Origin: Roseovarius mucosus
GTDB taxonomy: Bacteria > Pseudomonadota > Alphaproteobacteria > Rhodobacterales > Rhodobacteraceae
Reading direction: 5' to 3'
Assembly (NCBI RefSeq): GCF_002080415.1
Contig: NZ_CP020474.1
Location: forward strand, 2,493,501 to 2,557,500
DNA length: 64,000 nt
Position numbers and translations under genes: made by a program. Positions 52,457-61,403 of the stretch are shown here, piece by piece. How positions within the stretch are numbered: the stretch's first letter is position 1; every line of letters starts with the position of its first letter. The notes under the pieces are model-generated. The model had not been told where the DNA came from. It did no database searches and saw nothing but the letters and a program-made list of their open reading frames with translations.

Positions 52457-54394
52457 TCATTCGAAGAGCTTGCGCAATTGACGCGCGGCCTTATCCTCGA
52501 TCTTTTGACGCAAGGCATCTTCAAGGTTCTGGCCCTCTTGCGGGGCGAGGTCGAGGCGTTCTTGCAGTTCGCGTTCCAGCCGGTCCTTGGCCTCTTGCTC
52601 CAGCTTGTCGCGCTCGGCCTTGAGGTTCATACGCACCGCCTTTTCCAGATCCGGTTTGATGCGCGGATTGGCCCAAGGCCCCTCGATCCGCACCGGGATG
52701 GCAAGGCCGCGCGTGTTCTCGCCCTCGAGCAGGACGGGGGTAAAGAGATAGTCGATATCGCGCGCGCCAAGCCCGATACGCCCTTGGCCCGAGGCGCGGG
52801 CGAGCGGCAATTTCATGGCGAGGTCTTGGTTGATGAGATTACCGTCCGCCATCGTAAAGCTGGCGGTCATGGCGTCAAAGATCGTGGTGCCGCCCGTCAC
52901 ATCGCCCGCGCGCATAAGCCGGTCAAGGTCGATGCCCGAGATCACGCCGCGCCCGGTGCGCAAGCTGCCCTTGCCCGAAAGCGAGCGCATGATCGCATCC
53001 ACCGAATTGCCAACGCCCAGAAACTCTACCTCGCCGTTGCCGGCAGCGGCAAAGCGGGTGATGCCTGCGGCATCGGTCAAGAACCGTTCGAGGTTGAGGT
53101 CGCTCACATTGAGCGTGCCCCCGACCGAAAGGCCAGAGCGGTTATTGGCCACGAATTGCCCGGTGATGAGCCCGTCATAGGCGCGCAATTCGCGCAATTC
53201 GAACACGGCGCGGGCGCGGTCCAGTGTCATCAGGCTGCGGGTCTTGCCCAGTTTCAGATCGCCCAGATTGACGCTATCGGCGACGAGGGCGATTTCGCCA
53301 TTGGCGAGGGCAAGGGCGCTGGCGTCAATCGGGCTGGTGGACCAGCCGCTGTCGGGGCTGGCCGATCCAGTGCTGTCGGCCCCGGCAAAGCGTGAGAGGT
53401 CAAGCGCGCCTGCGTTGATCTGGGCGTTGATGCGTGGCACGTCACCGCCAAGCGCAATATCGGCGGCCCCGGCAATGGCATTGCCGCCGAGGTTCAGCGT
53501 TAGATTGCGCAGCGAGAGATCGAGCGCATCAGTGAGGGTGAGATCCGTGCCGCCCTTGATGCTGGCCCCAAGGCTGGGGGGCAATTCCAGCCGGTCAAGG
53601 CCAAGGGCCGCCAGAAAGGCATCGGTATCGCCAAGGTCAATGTCGAGCCGCCCCTGGAGTTGCGGTTGTGCCCCGCCGCGCCCGGCAAACCCCACGCTGC
53701 CCCCCGGCCCCGATAGCCGTGCCGAGAGGCCGGTGACAGCCCCGTCGATGAATTGCCCCACCTGATCGAGATGGCCCGCGAGGGTGACGGGGGCGCTGCC
53801 CTGACGCAGCACCGCCTCAAAGGTGGCGGTGCCATCGTAATCAGGCCAGCGCAGGTCGAAATCCAAGTTCGAGAAGGCCTGCACCGTGCCCGTGGCGTGA
53901 TCGGTATAGCTGAGGCTGGCACCGGTGATGAGCGCGCGGTCAAGCGTGAGCGCGAGGCGGTTGGAGGTGGCAAGGGGGCCATCGGATTGCCCCGAGGGGG
54001 CCACGCCCTCGACCCCCAGTTCCCAATTCACCTGCCCGTCGCGGGCGCGTTCCAGACGGATCGCGGGATTGACCGCCTCTAGCCCCGTGATGCGGATATC
54101 GCCGCCAAAGAGCGCCTGTGGTTCCACCCCGATCTTGAGGCTGTCGGCGCGCAGCATCGGGCCTGCGTCGGACCAATCGGCATTGGCGATTTCAACCGCG
54201 CCGGTGGACACGCCGAGGATGGGATAAAAGCTGATCTTGGTGTCGCCGGACATTGTGACCTGACGACCGGTTGCCTTGGTGATCTGATCGGCGGCGATGC
54301 GCGCGATCCGCTCGCCCGGCAGGAAAAAGAGCGCACCAAGGACGATGGCCAGCATGACCATGACCAGCCCCAAGGCCCGGAATATCCAGCGCAT
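52457..54394 (-). CDS. AsmA family protein
   Basis: A 645-residue protein from the ATG at 54394, with AAAGGGGG upstream. A longer open frame extends beyond it but only antisense to rimO. An N-terminal membrane anchor (WIFRALGLVMVMLAIVLGALFFL) precedes GERIARIAADQITKATGRQVTMSGDTKISFYPILGV, the AsmA signature. The C-terminal AsmA domain has SLSGKGSLRTGRGVISGIDL and a helical tail rich in Glu/Arg/Lys. AsmA-like proteins form bridges for lipid movement and affect outer-membrane assembly. Confidence 0.88.
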   Translation of the reverse strand: MRWIFRALGLVMVMLAIVLGALFFLPGERIARIAADQITKATGRQVTMSGDTKISFYPILGVSTGAVEIANADWSDAGPMLRADSLKIGVEPQALFGGDIRITGLEAVNPAIRLERARDGQVNWELGVEGVAPSGQSDGPLATSNRLALTLDRALITGASLSYTDHATGTVQAFSNLDFDLRWPDYDGTATFEAVLRQGSAPVTLAGHLDQVGQFIDGAVTGLSARLSGPGGSVGFAGRGGAQPQLQGRLDIDLGDTDAFLAALGLDRLELPPSLGASIKGGTDLTLTDALDLSLRNLTLNLGGNAIAGAADIALGGDVPRINAQINAGALDLSRFAGADSTGSASPDSGWSTSPIDASALALANGEIALVADSVNLGDLKLGKTRSLMTLDRARAVFELRELRAYDGLITGQFVANNRSGLSVGGTLNVSDLNLERFLTDAAGITRFAAAGNGEVEFLGVGNSVDAIMRSLSGKGSLRTGRGVISGIDLDRLMRAGDVTGGTTIFDAMTASFTMADGNLINQDLAMKLPLARASGQGRIGLGARDIDYLFTPVLLEGENTRGLAIPVRIEGPWANPRIKPDLEKAVRMNLKAERDKLEQEAKDRLERELQERLDLAPQEGQNLEDALRQKIEDKAARQLRKLFE

Positions 54395-54505
54395 GGCATC
54401 GCCCCCTTTGCCTGCTTGTCTCGGGCATAGTCTAGGCGTGTGGCATGGGGCGGGGCAACCGCTTTTGGGCTTTGCGGGCGGGCGGGGGCAAGCTATATCG
54501 CGCCC

Positions 54506-55882
54506 ATGGCTCAGAACCCTCCCACCCTCCGCCCCGATCTTGCGCCGCGTGCGCGTTTGACTGACACGCCCCGCGCAGGCCAGCCGACCATCGGCATGGT
54601 CAGCCTTGGCTGTCCCAAGGCGCTGGTGGACAGTGAGCGGATTTTGACGCGGTTGCGCGCCGAGGGCTATGGCATTTCGCCCGATTACACCGGGGCGGAT
54701 GCCGTGATCGTCAATACCTGCGGGTTTCTTGATAGCGCCAAGGCCGAAAGCCTTGAGGCGATTGGCGAGGCGTTGGCCGAGAATGGCCGGGTGATTGTGA
54801 CGGGCTGCTTGGGGGCAGAGCCCGAGTATATCACCGGGGTGCATCCGCGCGTGCTGGCTGTGACCGGCCCGCATCAATATGAGCAGGTGTTGGATGCCGT
54901 GCATCTGGCGGTGCCGCCCAGCCCTGATCCTTTCATTGATCTTTTGCCTGCCTCTGGTGTCAGCCTGACGCCGCGGCATTACAGCTATCTCAAGATTTCC
55001 GAGGGCTGTAACCACAAGTGCAAATTCTGCATCATCCCCGATATGCGCGGCAAATTGCAGAGCCGCCCGGCCCATGCGGTGATCCGAGAGGCGGCCAAGC
55101 TGGTGGAGAGCGGCGTCAAGGAACTTTTGGTGATTTCGCAGGATACCTCGGCCTATGGCGTTGATATCCGCCACGCCGAAGAGCGGGGGCACCGGGCGCA
55201 TATCACCGATCTGGCGCGGGATCTGGGGGGATTGGGCGCATGGGTGCGGTTGCATTATGTCTATCCCTACCCGCATGTGCGCGATCTCATTCCGCTGATG
55301 GCCGAAGGGCTGGTGCTGCCGTATCTGGATATTCCGTTCCAGCATGCCCATCCCGAGGTGCTGCGGCGCATGGCGCGGCCTGCGGCGGCGGCCAAGACAT
55401 TGGACGAAATCGCGGCATGGCGGCGGGACTGCCCCGAAATTGCGCTGCGCTCGACCTTTATCGTGGGCTATCCGGGCGAGACCGAGGCGGAGTTTCAGAC
55501 GCTTCTGGACTGGTTGGATGAGGCGCAGTTGGACCGGGTGGGCTGTTTTCAATATGAGAACGTCGCCGGCGCCCGGTCAAATGCCTTGCCCGATCATGTG
55601 GCGGCTGAGGTCAAGCAAGAGCGCTGGGATCGGTTCATGGCCAAAGCGCAGGCGATTTCCGAGGCCAAGCTGGCGGCCAAGGTGGGGCAGCGTATGGAGG
55701 TGATCGTGGACGAGATCGACGCCGACGGCATCGCCACCTGCCGCACCAAGGCGGATGCGCCGGAGATCGACGGGAACCTGTTTATTGATGAGGGGACAGA
55801 GGGGGTGTCGGTCGGGGATATCGTTTCGGTCGTGGTCGATGAGGCGGGGGAGTATGATTTGTGGGGGCGGTTGGGGGAGTAG
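54506..55882 (+). CDS. rimO: Ribosomal protein S12 methylthiotransferase
   Basis: A 458-residue radical-SAM enzyme from the ATG at 54506. The N-terminal UPF0004 domain has [32 protein letters not shown] and VTGCLGAEP, supplying three cluster cysteines. The radical-SAM site is [24 protein letters not shown] (C-x3-C-x2-C). A TRAM domain closes the protein ([25 protein letters not shown]). It adds a methylthio group to an aspartate of ribosomal protein S12. The gap to the divergent AsmA start is 111 bp. Confidence 0.95.
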   Translation: MAQNPPTLRPDLAPRARLTDTPRAGQPTIGMVSLGCPKALVDSERILTRLRAEGYGISPDYTGADAVIVNTCGFLDSAKAESLEAIGEALAENGRVIVTGCLGAEPEYITGVHPRVLAVTGPHQYEQVLDAVHLAVPPSPDPFIDLLPASGVSLTPRHYSYLKISEGCNHKCKFCIIPDMRGKLQSRPAHAVIREAAKLVESGVKELLVISQDTSAYGVDIRHAEERGHRAHITDLARDLGGLGAWVRLHYVYPYPHVRDLIPLMAEGLVLPYLDIPFQHAHPEVLRRMARPAAAAKTLDEIAAWRRDCPEIALRSTFIVGYPGETEAEFQTLLDWLDEAQLDRVGCFQYENVAGARSNALPDHVAAEVKQERWDRFMAKAQAISEAKLAAKVGQRMEVIVDEIDADGIATCRTKADAPEIDGNLFIDEGTEGVSVGDIVSVVVDEAGEYDLWGRLGE

Positions 55883-55992
55883 GGAGCCTGAGGGTAGGCA
55901 GTTCTGGGATATTCTTTTCGGCAATTAAGTGTTTGATAATAATTCAAGTGTAATCATGTAATTCAGACGCTACATTATCTACATGAGCATCC

Positions 55993-56196
55993 ATGATGGG
56001 CAGTTTCAAAATGAAAAAGCGACAATCAGATACTCCCGTTTTCCGCGTTCAAAAAACTGGTCATGCGACAGATGGCACATTCGTTCGTAGGACGGCGCCG
56101 TCAGGTAAAATCGTCGTTTCAATGAGCAAGCGGAGTTATGCATCAGCTAAAAGGGCGGCAGCTTCTGCTTTTAGCAAAGCCAAGCAGCCTGCATGA
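55993..56196 (+). CDS. Small basic protein of unknown function
   Basis: A possible 67-residue, lysine/arginine/serine-rich protein (MGSFKMKKRQSDTPVFRVQKTGH, SKRSYASAKRAAASAFSKAK) starting at ATG 55993 or 55996; an ATG at 56011 is also possible. The ribosome-binding site is weak. Codon use and base content are AT-richer than in the flanking genes. It ends 6 bp before the next gene, with which it seems to form a cassette. I do not recognise a family; the charge suggests nucleic acid binding. Confidence 0.55.
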   Translation: MMGSFKMKKRQSDTPVFRVQKTGHATDGTFVRRTAPSGKIVVSMSKRSYASAKRAAASAFSKAKQPA

Positions 56197-56202
56197 TACC
56201 TT

Positions 56203-56679
56203 ATGTCATTCAAGAACAAGGTCTTTGACCTGCTCACTCAGGATGGTGAGGATGACATTGAAGCTCTTGCGGCTTATGGGCTGTATAAGCGTCATAAGCG
56301 GATGTGGGCCAAGGACTTCGAGGCCGAAAATGGTAAACCACCGACTCCTGAGGATGATGCACAGTTCGCGCGTGCCGTTTGCACCACAGATCAGCTTGCA
56401 AGATACAGGAAAGACGCTCAGGATATATTGATTGCCTTCGCAAATCAGTCGATCGAAGATGCAACGCCGCAGATTGAAGTTGGGGCCATTACCACGCGAA
56501 TTGAGAAAGCGGCGGCATCCATTGAGCAACAAAGCTCCTTTAAACAGCAGATCGTTTCCGGCCTGATATCAACTCTGATAACGACAGCGGCATTGATACT
56601 TTTGGCAATAGGTATTCGATTGTTCGGGATTGATGTCATAGATGGCGTGCGCGAACTGCTGCCTGTCCATTCGCCATGA
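56203..56679 (+). CDS. Unknown protein with C-terminal membrane anchor
   Basis: A 158-residue protein without a family I can name. The N-terminal part is soluble and helical: DIEALAAYGLYKRHKRMWAKDFEAENGKPPTPEDDAQFARAV, DQLARYRKDAQDILIAFANQS and VGAITTRIEKAAASIEQQ, the last likely a coiled coil. A single transmembrane segment, LISTLITTAALILLAIGIRLF, is followed by a short tail. It is preceded at 6 bp by a small basic protein gene. Composition is AT-richer than neighbours, hinting at transfer. Confidence 0.7.
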   Translation: MSFKNKVFDLLTQDGEDDIEALAAYGLYKRHKRMWAKDFEAENGKPPTPEDDAQFARAVCTTDQLARYRKDAQDILIAFANQSIEDATPQIEVGAITTRIEKAAASIEQQSSFKQQIVSGLISTLITTAALILLAIGIRLFGIDVIDGVRELLPVHSP

Positions 56680-56783
56680 CAGAAGTTTGCAACCGGGTGC
56701 TGAAAAATTCGTAGCTCTATCAGGGCTGCTTCGCCAGACTGCGGCCCGCCGAGCGCGCGTCATCACCCCGCACCCTTCGCCCC

Positions 56784-56851
56784 CGTCATCCTCGGGCTTG
56801 ACCCGAGGATCTCTTGCGAGGCTGGAGAGTCCCGCTTTCGCGGGAATGACG
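56784..56851. repeat. Alphaproteobacterial palindromic intergenic repeat
   Basis: The 68-bp element is bounded by CGTCAT and ATGACG. Inside are two hairpins: ATCCTCGGG with CCCGAGGAT (56788-56810) and CCCGC with GCGGG around TTTC (56831-56844). I recall elements with this form as common dispersed repeats in alphaproteobacterial intergenic DNA. It lies in the 261-bp gap between the unknown cassette and the DUF393 gene, which holds no gene. Confidence 0.7.
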
Positions 56852-56940
56852 TGTGAAAGGGTTGTGCTCGCAAGCGCGACATTCTGCGCCTCTTCCCCTG
56901 CCTGCGTGTCACCCTACCTCCCCTCCATAGGAGGCCCGCG

Positions 56941-57318
56941 ATGACCCAACACACCCAAGTGCTTTATAATGCCCGCTGTCCCGTCTGCCGGGCGGAGATT
57001 GCGCATTATGCGGGGTATGTGGAGGCGAAGGGATTGCCTGTGACTTTTCAGGATCTCAACGCGGGCGGGTTGGAGCAGTGGGGGATTGACCCGGATCAGG
57101 CGGCGCGGCGGTTGCATGTGCGGCAGGATGGGCGCGTGCTCTCTGGTGTCGAGGCGTTTGCGGCGCTCTGGGCTGCTTTGCCGCGCTATCGTTGGGCGGC
57201 GCGGATCGTGGCCTTGCCGGGATTGCGGCAGGTGGCCTCGCTCATTTACGAGCGGGTTCTGGCACCGCGTCTTTATGCCAAGCATCTGGCACGAGAAGCC
57301 AAGCGCGCCGCGTCCTGA
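56941..57318 (+). CDS. DUF393 (DCC family) thiol-disulfide oxidoreductase-like protein
   Basis: A 125-residue thioredoxin-fold protein with GGAGG just upstream. The DCC motif reads YNARCPVCRAEIAHY (C-x2-C) in place of the usual DG-x-CPxC start. It continues VTFQDLNAGGLEQWGIDPDQAARRLHV, DGRVLSGVEAFAALWAALPRYRW and a C-terminal IYERVLAPRLYA. These define DUF393. It is probably a disulfide or thiol exchanger, with no defined partner here. It precedes the glycerate kinase gene on the same strand. Confidence 0.87.
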   Translation: MTQHTQVLYNARCPVCRAEIAHYAGYVEAKGLPVTFQDLNAGGLEQWGIDPDQAARRLHVRQDGRVLSGVEAFAALWAALPRYRWAARIVALPGLRQVASLIYERVLAPRLYAKHLAREAKRAAS

Positions 57319-57381
57319 GGGCTTTCGCAGGGTCGCGCCCCGCGATAGGGTGCGCGCGAGAGACGCGGAGACCCCAGAAAC

Positions 57382-58641
57382 ATGACCGATCCCCAGACCC
57401 TGTTGCGCCGCCTGTTTGACCGGGCGGTGGCCGTAGCCGACCCGATGCAAAGCCTTGCCCCCTATCTGCCCGCGCGCCCCGAGGGCCGTGTCGTGGTGAT
57501 TGGCGCGGGCAAGGCGAGCGCGCGCATGGCCGAGGCGGTCGAGGCGGAATGGGGGCCGTGCGAGGGGCTGGTGATCACGCGCTATGGCTATGCGCGCCCC
57601 TGTCAGGGCATCGAGATTGTCGAGGCGGCGCATCCGGTGCCGGATGCGGCGGGGATGCGCGCCACGGCGCGGATGCTTGATCTGCTGGAGGGATTGGGCG
57701 AGGGCGATATGGTGCTGGCGCTGATCTCTGGCGGGGCGTCGTCGCTATTGGTGCAGCCTGCGGGCGAGATGACGCTGGAGGATAAGCAGGCGGTCAATGC
57801 CGCGCTTTTGGCCTCGGGCGCGCCGATTGGGCAGATGAACGTGCTGCGCAAACATCTGAGCCGGGTCAAGGGCGGGCAATTGGCGGCGGCGGCCTATCCG
57901 GCGCGGCTGCATGCGCTGCTGATTTCCGATGTGCCGGGGGATGATCCGGCGATGATCGGATCGGGGCCGACGGTGGGCGAGGGCAGCACAGGCGATGATG
58001 CGCTGAAGATCGTGGCGCGCTATGGCATTGATCTGCCCGCGTCGGCGCGGGCGGTGTTGGCCGGGCAGAGCGGCGCGGTGCCGCCGGGAGATACACGGCT
58101 GAGCCGGGTTGAGAATGTGATCTATGCCGCCCCGGTGCAATCGCTGGAGGCTGCGGCAGAGGTGGCGCGCGCCCAAGGGATCAGCGTGCAAATCCTTGGC
58201 GATGCGCTGGAGGGTGAGGCGCGCGATGTGGCGCGCGATCATGCCGCGCTGGCGCGTGAGGTGCAGGCGGGTTTGGCTCCGGGGGCGGCACCTATGCTGC
58301 TGCTGTCGGGCGGTGAGTTGACGGTGACGCGGCGGGGCGATGGTGTGGGTGGGCCCAATGCGGAATATGCGCTGGCCTTGGCGCTGGCCTTGGAGGGGGC
58401 GGCGGGCATTCACGCGCTGGCCTGTGACACCGATGGCGTTGATGGGGCCGCCGAGGTGGCGGGGGCGGTGATCGGGCCGGACACGCTGGCTGAGGCCCAA
58501 TCCGCCGGGGTTGATCCCGCGCAGGCCCTGGCGATCAATGATGCGCATGGGTTTTTCGGGGCGATTGGCGGGCAGGTGGTGACAGGGCCAACGCTGACCA
58601 ATGTCAACGATTTCCGCGCCATCCTGATTGCGCCTGTTTAG
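57382..58641 (+). CDS. Glycerate 2-kinase (MOFRL/GckA family)
   Basis: A 419-residue kinase. Visible are VVVIGAGKASARMAEAVE, LVITRYGYARPC, VEAAHPVPDAAGMRATARML, LALISGGASSLLVQPAGEMTLEDKQAVN, HLSRVKGGQLAAAAYPARLHALLISDVPGDDPAMIGSGPT and the MOFRL part GGPNAEYALALALALEG with NVNDFRAIL near the end. It phosphorylates D-glycerate to 2-phosphoglycerate, linking hydroxypyruvate or tartronate metabolism to glycolysis. The gene is often called gckA or ttuD. Confidence 0.93.
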   Translation: MTDPQTLLRRLFDRAVAVADPMQSLAPYLPARPEGRVVVIGAGKASARMAEAVEAEWGPCEGLVITRYGYARPCQGIEIVEAAHPVPDAAGMRATARMLDLLEGLGEGDMVLALISGGASSLLVQPAGEMTLEDKQAVNAALLASGAPIGQMNVLRKHLSRVKGGQLAAAAYPARLHALLISDVPGDDPAMIGSGPTVGEGSTGDDALKIVARYGIDLPASARAVLAGQSGAVPPGDTRLSRVENVIYAAPVQSLEAAAEVARAQGISVQILGDALEGEARDVARDHAALAREVQAGLAPGAAPMLLLSGGELTVTRRGDGVGGPNAEYALALALALEGAAGIHALACDTDGVDGAAEVAGAVIGPDTLAEAQSAGVDPAQALAINDAHGFFGAIGGQVVTGPTLTNVNDFRAILIAPV

Positions 58642-58717
58642 GTTACAGCGCCTTGCGTCTGATCGGGTGCATATCGCCTCGGCCCTCGAGCCGGTGCCTC
58701 TGCGCGGTCTCGGTGAG

Positions 58718-58738
58718 GTCCCGGGTCAAGCCCGGGAC
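58718..58738. repeat. Short palindromic repeat, possible terminator
   Basis: GTCCCGGG (58718-58725) and CCCGGGAC (58731-58738) form a perfect 8-bp stem around TCAAG. It resembles the elements at 35713-35776. It sits between the convergent glycerate kinase and LysR genes and may help stop transcription, though no T tract follows. Confidence 0.45.
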
Positions 58739-58768
58739 GGGCGGGATTTCGATGGGGCGCGACAGGCC

Positions 58769-59653
58769 CTAAAACTGATCCCAGATCGTGCGGCCCAGAT
58801 TATCCAGCCGCTCGGGCGAGCAAAAGAGCGAGATCGTCATCGTCGCCGTCCAGTCGCGCCCGCCAAGGCGGACCAGCGTGCCGTCGGCCAGTTCCTGACG
58901 GATCGAAAACTCTGGCAGCCACGCCAGCCCAGCGCCCGCAAGCGTGCGCCGCTTCAATGCCTCGGCCAAGGCATCCATGTAACGCAGGTCGAGCGCCGGG
59001 CGGCGGTTGCCGATGGTTTGATCGACCACGGTGCCAAGGAAGGTGTTGGGATCATAGCTGAGATACGGAAGCTCTTGCCCCGCGCGCGGTGGCAGGGACC
59101 AGCCGTTGCGCGCGGCGGCCTCGTGCTGGGCCACCGGGATCAGACGCTCTTCGCAGATGTCCTTGCGCTTGAAGCGGGTCTCGTCAAGGATCGGGGCCAC
59201 GTCCTGATGCCGGTAATAGAGCAGGAATTCGCAGCCGCCTTCGCTGAGCAACTGGCAGCAGGCGGTCAGGCTGTCGGAAATGACGCGCGTGCGCATTTCG
59301 GGATACTCGCGTTCCAATGCCGCCATGCGCGGTTGCAGGAAATTGACCGAAATGGCGTGTAATGCCGCAAAGCGTTGAAAGCTGGCATGGCCCCGCGCGC
59401 GTTCGCGGATTGCCTGACGGGTATCGGTGAGATCCGCCACCGTTTGTTGCGCCACTGGCAGGAATTGCCGCCCCGCCTCGGACAATTGCACCGGATAGCT
59501 GGCGCGGTCGATCAGCGGCACGCCGATCCACGCCTCGAGCGATTTGATGCGGCGGCTAAAGGCGGATTGCGTGATGTTGCGTTCCTCTGCGGCGCGGGTG
59601 AAATTCAGTGTGCGCCCCAGACAGACGAAATCGCGCAGCCAGTTGATATCCAT
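58769..59653 (-). CDS. LysR-family transcriptional regulator
   Basis: A 294-residue protein. The N-terminal helix-turn-helix spans residues 1-60 (MDINWLRDFVCLGRTLNFTRAAEERNITQSAFSRRIKSLEAWIGVPLIDR), followed by a substrate-binding domain from about 90 to 290 with YRHQDVAPILDETRF and GAGLAWLPEFSI. It is divergent from the TRAP binding-protein gene (191-bp gap) and is the likely regulator of that transporter and hydrolase. The gap contains AT-rich sequence but no single operator I could settle on. Confidence 0.92.
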   Translation of the reverse strand: MDINWLRDFVCLGRTLNFTRAAEERNITQSAFSRRIKSLEAWIGVPLIDRASYPVQLSEAGRQFLPVAQQTVADLTDTRQAIRERARGHASFQRFAALHAISVNFLQPRMAALEREYPEMRTRVISDSLTACCQLLSEGGCEFLLYYRHQDVAPILDETRFKRKDICEERLIPVAQHEAAARNGWSLPPRAGQELPYLSYDPNTFLGTVVDQTIGNRRPALDLRYMDALAEALKRRTLAGAGLAWLPEFSIRQELADGTLVRLGGRDWTATMTISLFCSPERLDNLGRTIWDQF

Positions 59654-59844
59654 TTCCGCCCCCTTTTTGTCGCCAGACTGCGCCAGTCGAGGTAACCATG
59701 CAAGATCGGAATAGTTTTATGAGATGTTTGAATTGGCCGACTCGTGGGGGTCTGTCCTAGCATTTCAGCCAAGACCAAAGGACGAAGACCGCAAGAACGG
59801 TCTCGCGCTGCACCAAAAAAGATGCATCCAACAAGGAGAAAGAC

Positions 59845-60834
59845 ATGAGAACTTCGTTGAAAGCACTGATTGCCACCACAGCGCTTGGGCTGACGGTGGC
59901 GATGCCTGCCATGGCCGAGACCACGATCCGGCTATCCACCTATGTGAACGAGTCCGATATCCGCTATGACGGCTTTGTGCATTTTGCCGAATTGGTCGCG
60001 GAAAAGACCGGCGGCAGCGTTGAGGTGCAGATTTTCCCATCTGCCACGCTGCATGGCTGGTCTGAGGGTGTGGATGCGGTGCAGGGCGGTGTGTCGGACA
60101 TGAGCTGGATGCCTGCCGATGAGCGGTTGCCTTGTTACCGTGTGACCTCGCTCTATCCGGTGGCGGTGGATTTGGAGGGGCAGATCGAGATGGACGCTGC
60201 CTATGCCGATCTGGTGCGCGATGAGGCGGCGGCGATCAACCTCGTGCCGGTGTTCAACTCGAATTATTCCTATGATCAAGAATGGTGGTTTGAAGAGGCG
60301 ATTGACGATCTGGGCAATCTTGCGGGCAAGCAGGTTCGGTCCATCGGGCCGCTGGTCAGCCTGATGATCGAGACATGGGGCGGCGCGCCGGTGTTTGTGG
60401 CCCCCAAGGAAGTTTTTCAATCCGCCGAGCGTGGTGTGGTTGATGGGATCAACATGGGGGTTGCCACCTATTCCAGTTGGAAGCTGTGGGATGTGATGCC
60501 CTATATGGTCAAGGCGAGCCTGTTTTACGGCAATATCCAATACATGATGAATAAGGAAAAGTTCGACGGCATGACCGCCGACGAACAAGCCGCTGTGATG
60601 GCTGCCGCCAAGGAAACCGAGGAATGGCTCAAGCCCCGTTATGAGGATTGGGTGGATCAGCGCGTTGGCAATGCGGTGATGAAAGGCGGCGGTGCGGCGG
60701 TGGCGATCCCCGAAGACAAGCGGATGGCGCTGATCGAGAGCGTGCAGGGCAAGTGGGACGAGACCGTTGATGCGGCCTGCGGGCCGGAATTGGCTGGCAA
60801 GATCCGCGACCTCTTTGCGCAGCACGCGCCGTGA
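59845..60834 (+). CDS. dctP: TRAP transporter substrate-binding protein (DctP family)
   Basis: A 329-residue periplasmic protein with AAGGAG at 59832-59837 and a signal peptide MRTSLKALIATTALGLTVAMPAMA. Family motifs are FAELVAEKTGGSVEVQIFPSATLHG, MSWMPADERLPCYRVTSLYPV, LAGKQVRSIGPLVSLMIETWGGAPVFVAPKEVFQSAERGVVDG (the arginine of this segment usually binds the carboxylate) and YSSWKLWDVMPYM. It captures an organic acid for the DctQM channel. The ligand cannot be told from sequence alone. Confidence 0.9.
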   Translation: MRTSLKALIATTALGLTVAMPAMAETTIRLSTYVNESDIRYDGFVHFAELVAEKTGGSVEVQIFPSATLHGWSEGVDAVQGGVSDMSWMPADERLPCYRVTSLYPVAVDLEGQIEMDAAYADLVRDEAAAINLVPVFNSNYSYDQEWWFEEAIDDLGNLAGKQVRSIGPLVSLMIETWGGAPVFVAPKEVFQSAERGVVDGINMGVATYSSWKLWDVMPYMVKASLFYGNIQYMMNKEKFDGMTADEQAAVMAAAKETEEWLKPRYEDWVDQRVGNAVMKGGGAAVAIPEDKRMALIESVQGKWDETVDAACGPELAGKIRDLFAQHAP

Positions 60835-60844
60835 TCTGACAGGC

Positions 60845-60876
60845 CCCCCGCGTCATCCATGCGGGGGTCCACCTTT
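60845..60876 (+). terminator. Intra-operon hairpin between dctP and dctQ
   Basis: CCCCCGC (60845-60851) pairs with GCGGGGG (60861-60867), with a 9-nt loop, followed by TCCACC and then TTTTTT (60873-60878). It looks like an attenuating terminator in the 62-bp gap. Partial read-through would give more binding protein than membrane subunits, or a protected dctP mRNA 3' end. Confidence 0.5.
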
Positions 60877-60896
60877 TTTGCACAGGGAGGCACGCC

Positions 60897-61400
60897 ATGC
60901 AAAGCGGTCTTGACCGATGGATTGGCCATGTGGAGCGCGCGGTTATCTGGCTCGCGGGGGCGGGGGCCGTGGTGGTGCTCGTGCAGATGGTGTGGATCAG
61001 CTACGGCGTCTTTACCCGCTATGTGCTGAACGCGCCGGACCGGATGGTGACAGAGGCGACAGCGCTTTTGCTTTTCCCGGTGGCCTTTGCGGGCCTTGCC
61101 TATGCGATGCGCGAGGATGCTTATCCCAAGGTCACGATGCTGACCGATACCCTGCCCGCCGGTCTGCGCAAGGCGGTGGCGGTGTTCAATCTGTGCGTGA
61201 TGTTGGGGGTGGGGCTGTTTTTCTCTTTGGCGGGCGTGAGCGCCACGATCCGGTCATTCAATTCGGGGGCGTCGTCGGAAATCCTGCTTTGGCCGCGTTA
61301 TGCGTTCTGGGCACCGGGGGCCTTGGCGCTGGTGCTTTTCTCAATTTACGCGGTGCTGCGGCTGGTGCGGCTGTTGCGCACCCCGGCGGCGGAGGTCTGA
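60897..61400 (+). CDS. dctQ: TRAP transporter small permease (DctQ family)
   Basis: A 167-residue four-helix membrane protein; GGGAGG lies at 60885-60890. It begins with a short amphipathic lead, then hydrophobic segments LAGAGAVVVLVQMVWISYGVFTRYVLNAP (the VFTRY motif is typical), ALLLFPVAFAGLAYAM, AVFNLCVMLGVGLFFSLAGV and FWAPGALALVLFSIYAVLRL. It connects the binding protein to DctM. Three bases separate its stop from the dctM start. Confidence 0.9.
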   Translation: MQSGLDRWIGHVERAVIWLAGAGAVVVLVQMVWISYGVFTRYVLNAPDRMVTEATALLLFPVAFAGLAYAMREDAYPKVTMLTDTLPAGLRKAVAVFNLCVMLGVGLFFSLAGVSATIRSFNSGASSEILLWPRYAFWAPGALALVLFSIYAVLRLVRLLRTPAAEV

Positions 61401-61403
61401 ACG

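Noticed and set aside
54395..55552. N-terminal extension of the AsmA frame on the minus strand
   Set aside because: The extension is antisense to rimO, while the ATG at 54394 has a strong ribosome-binding site and begins the membrane anchor.
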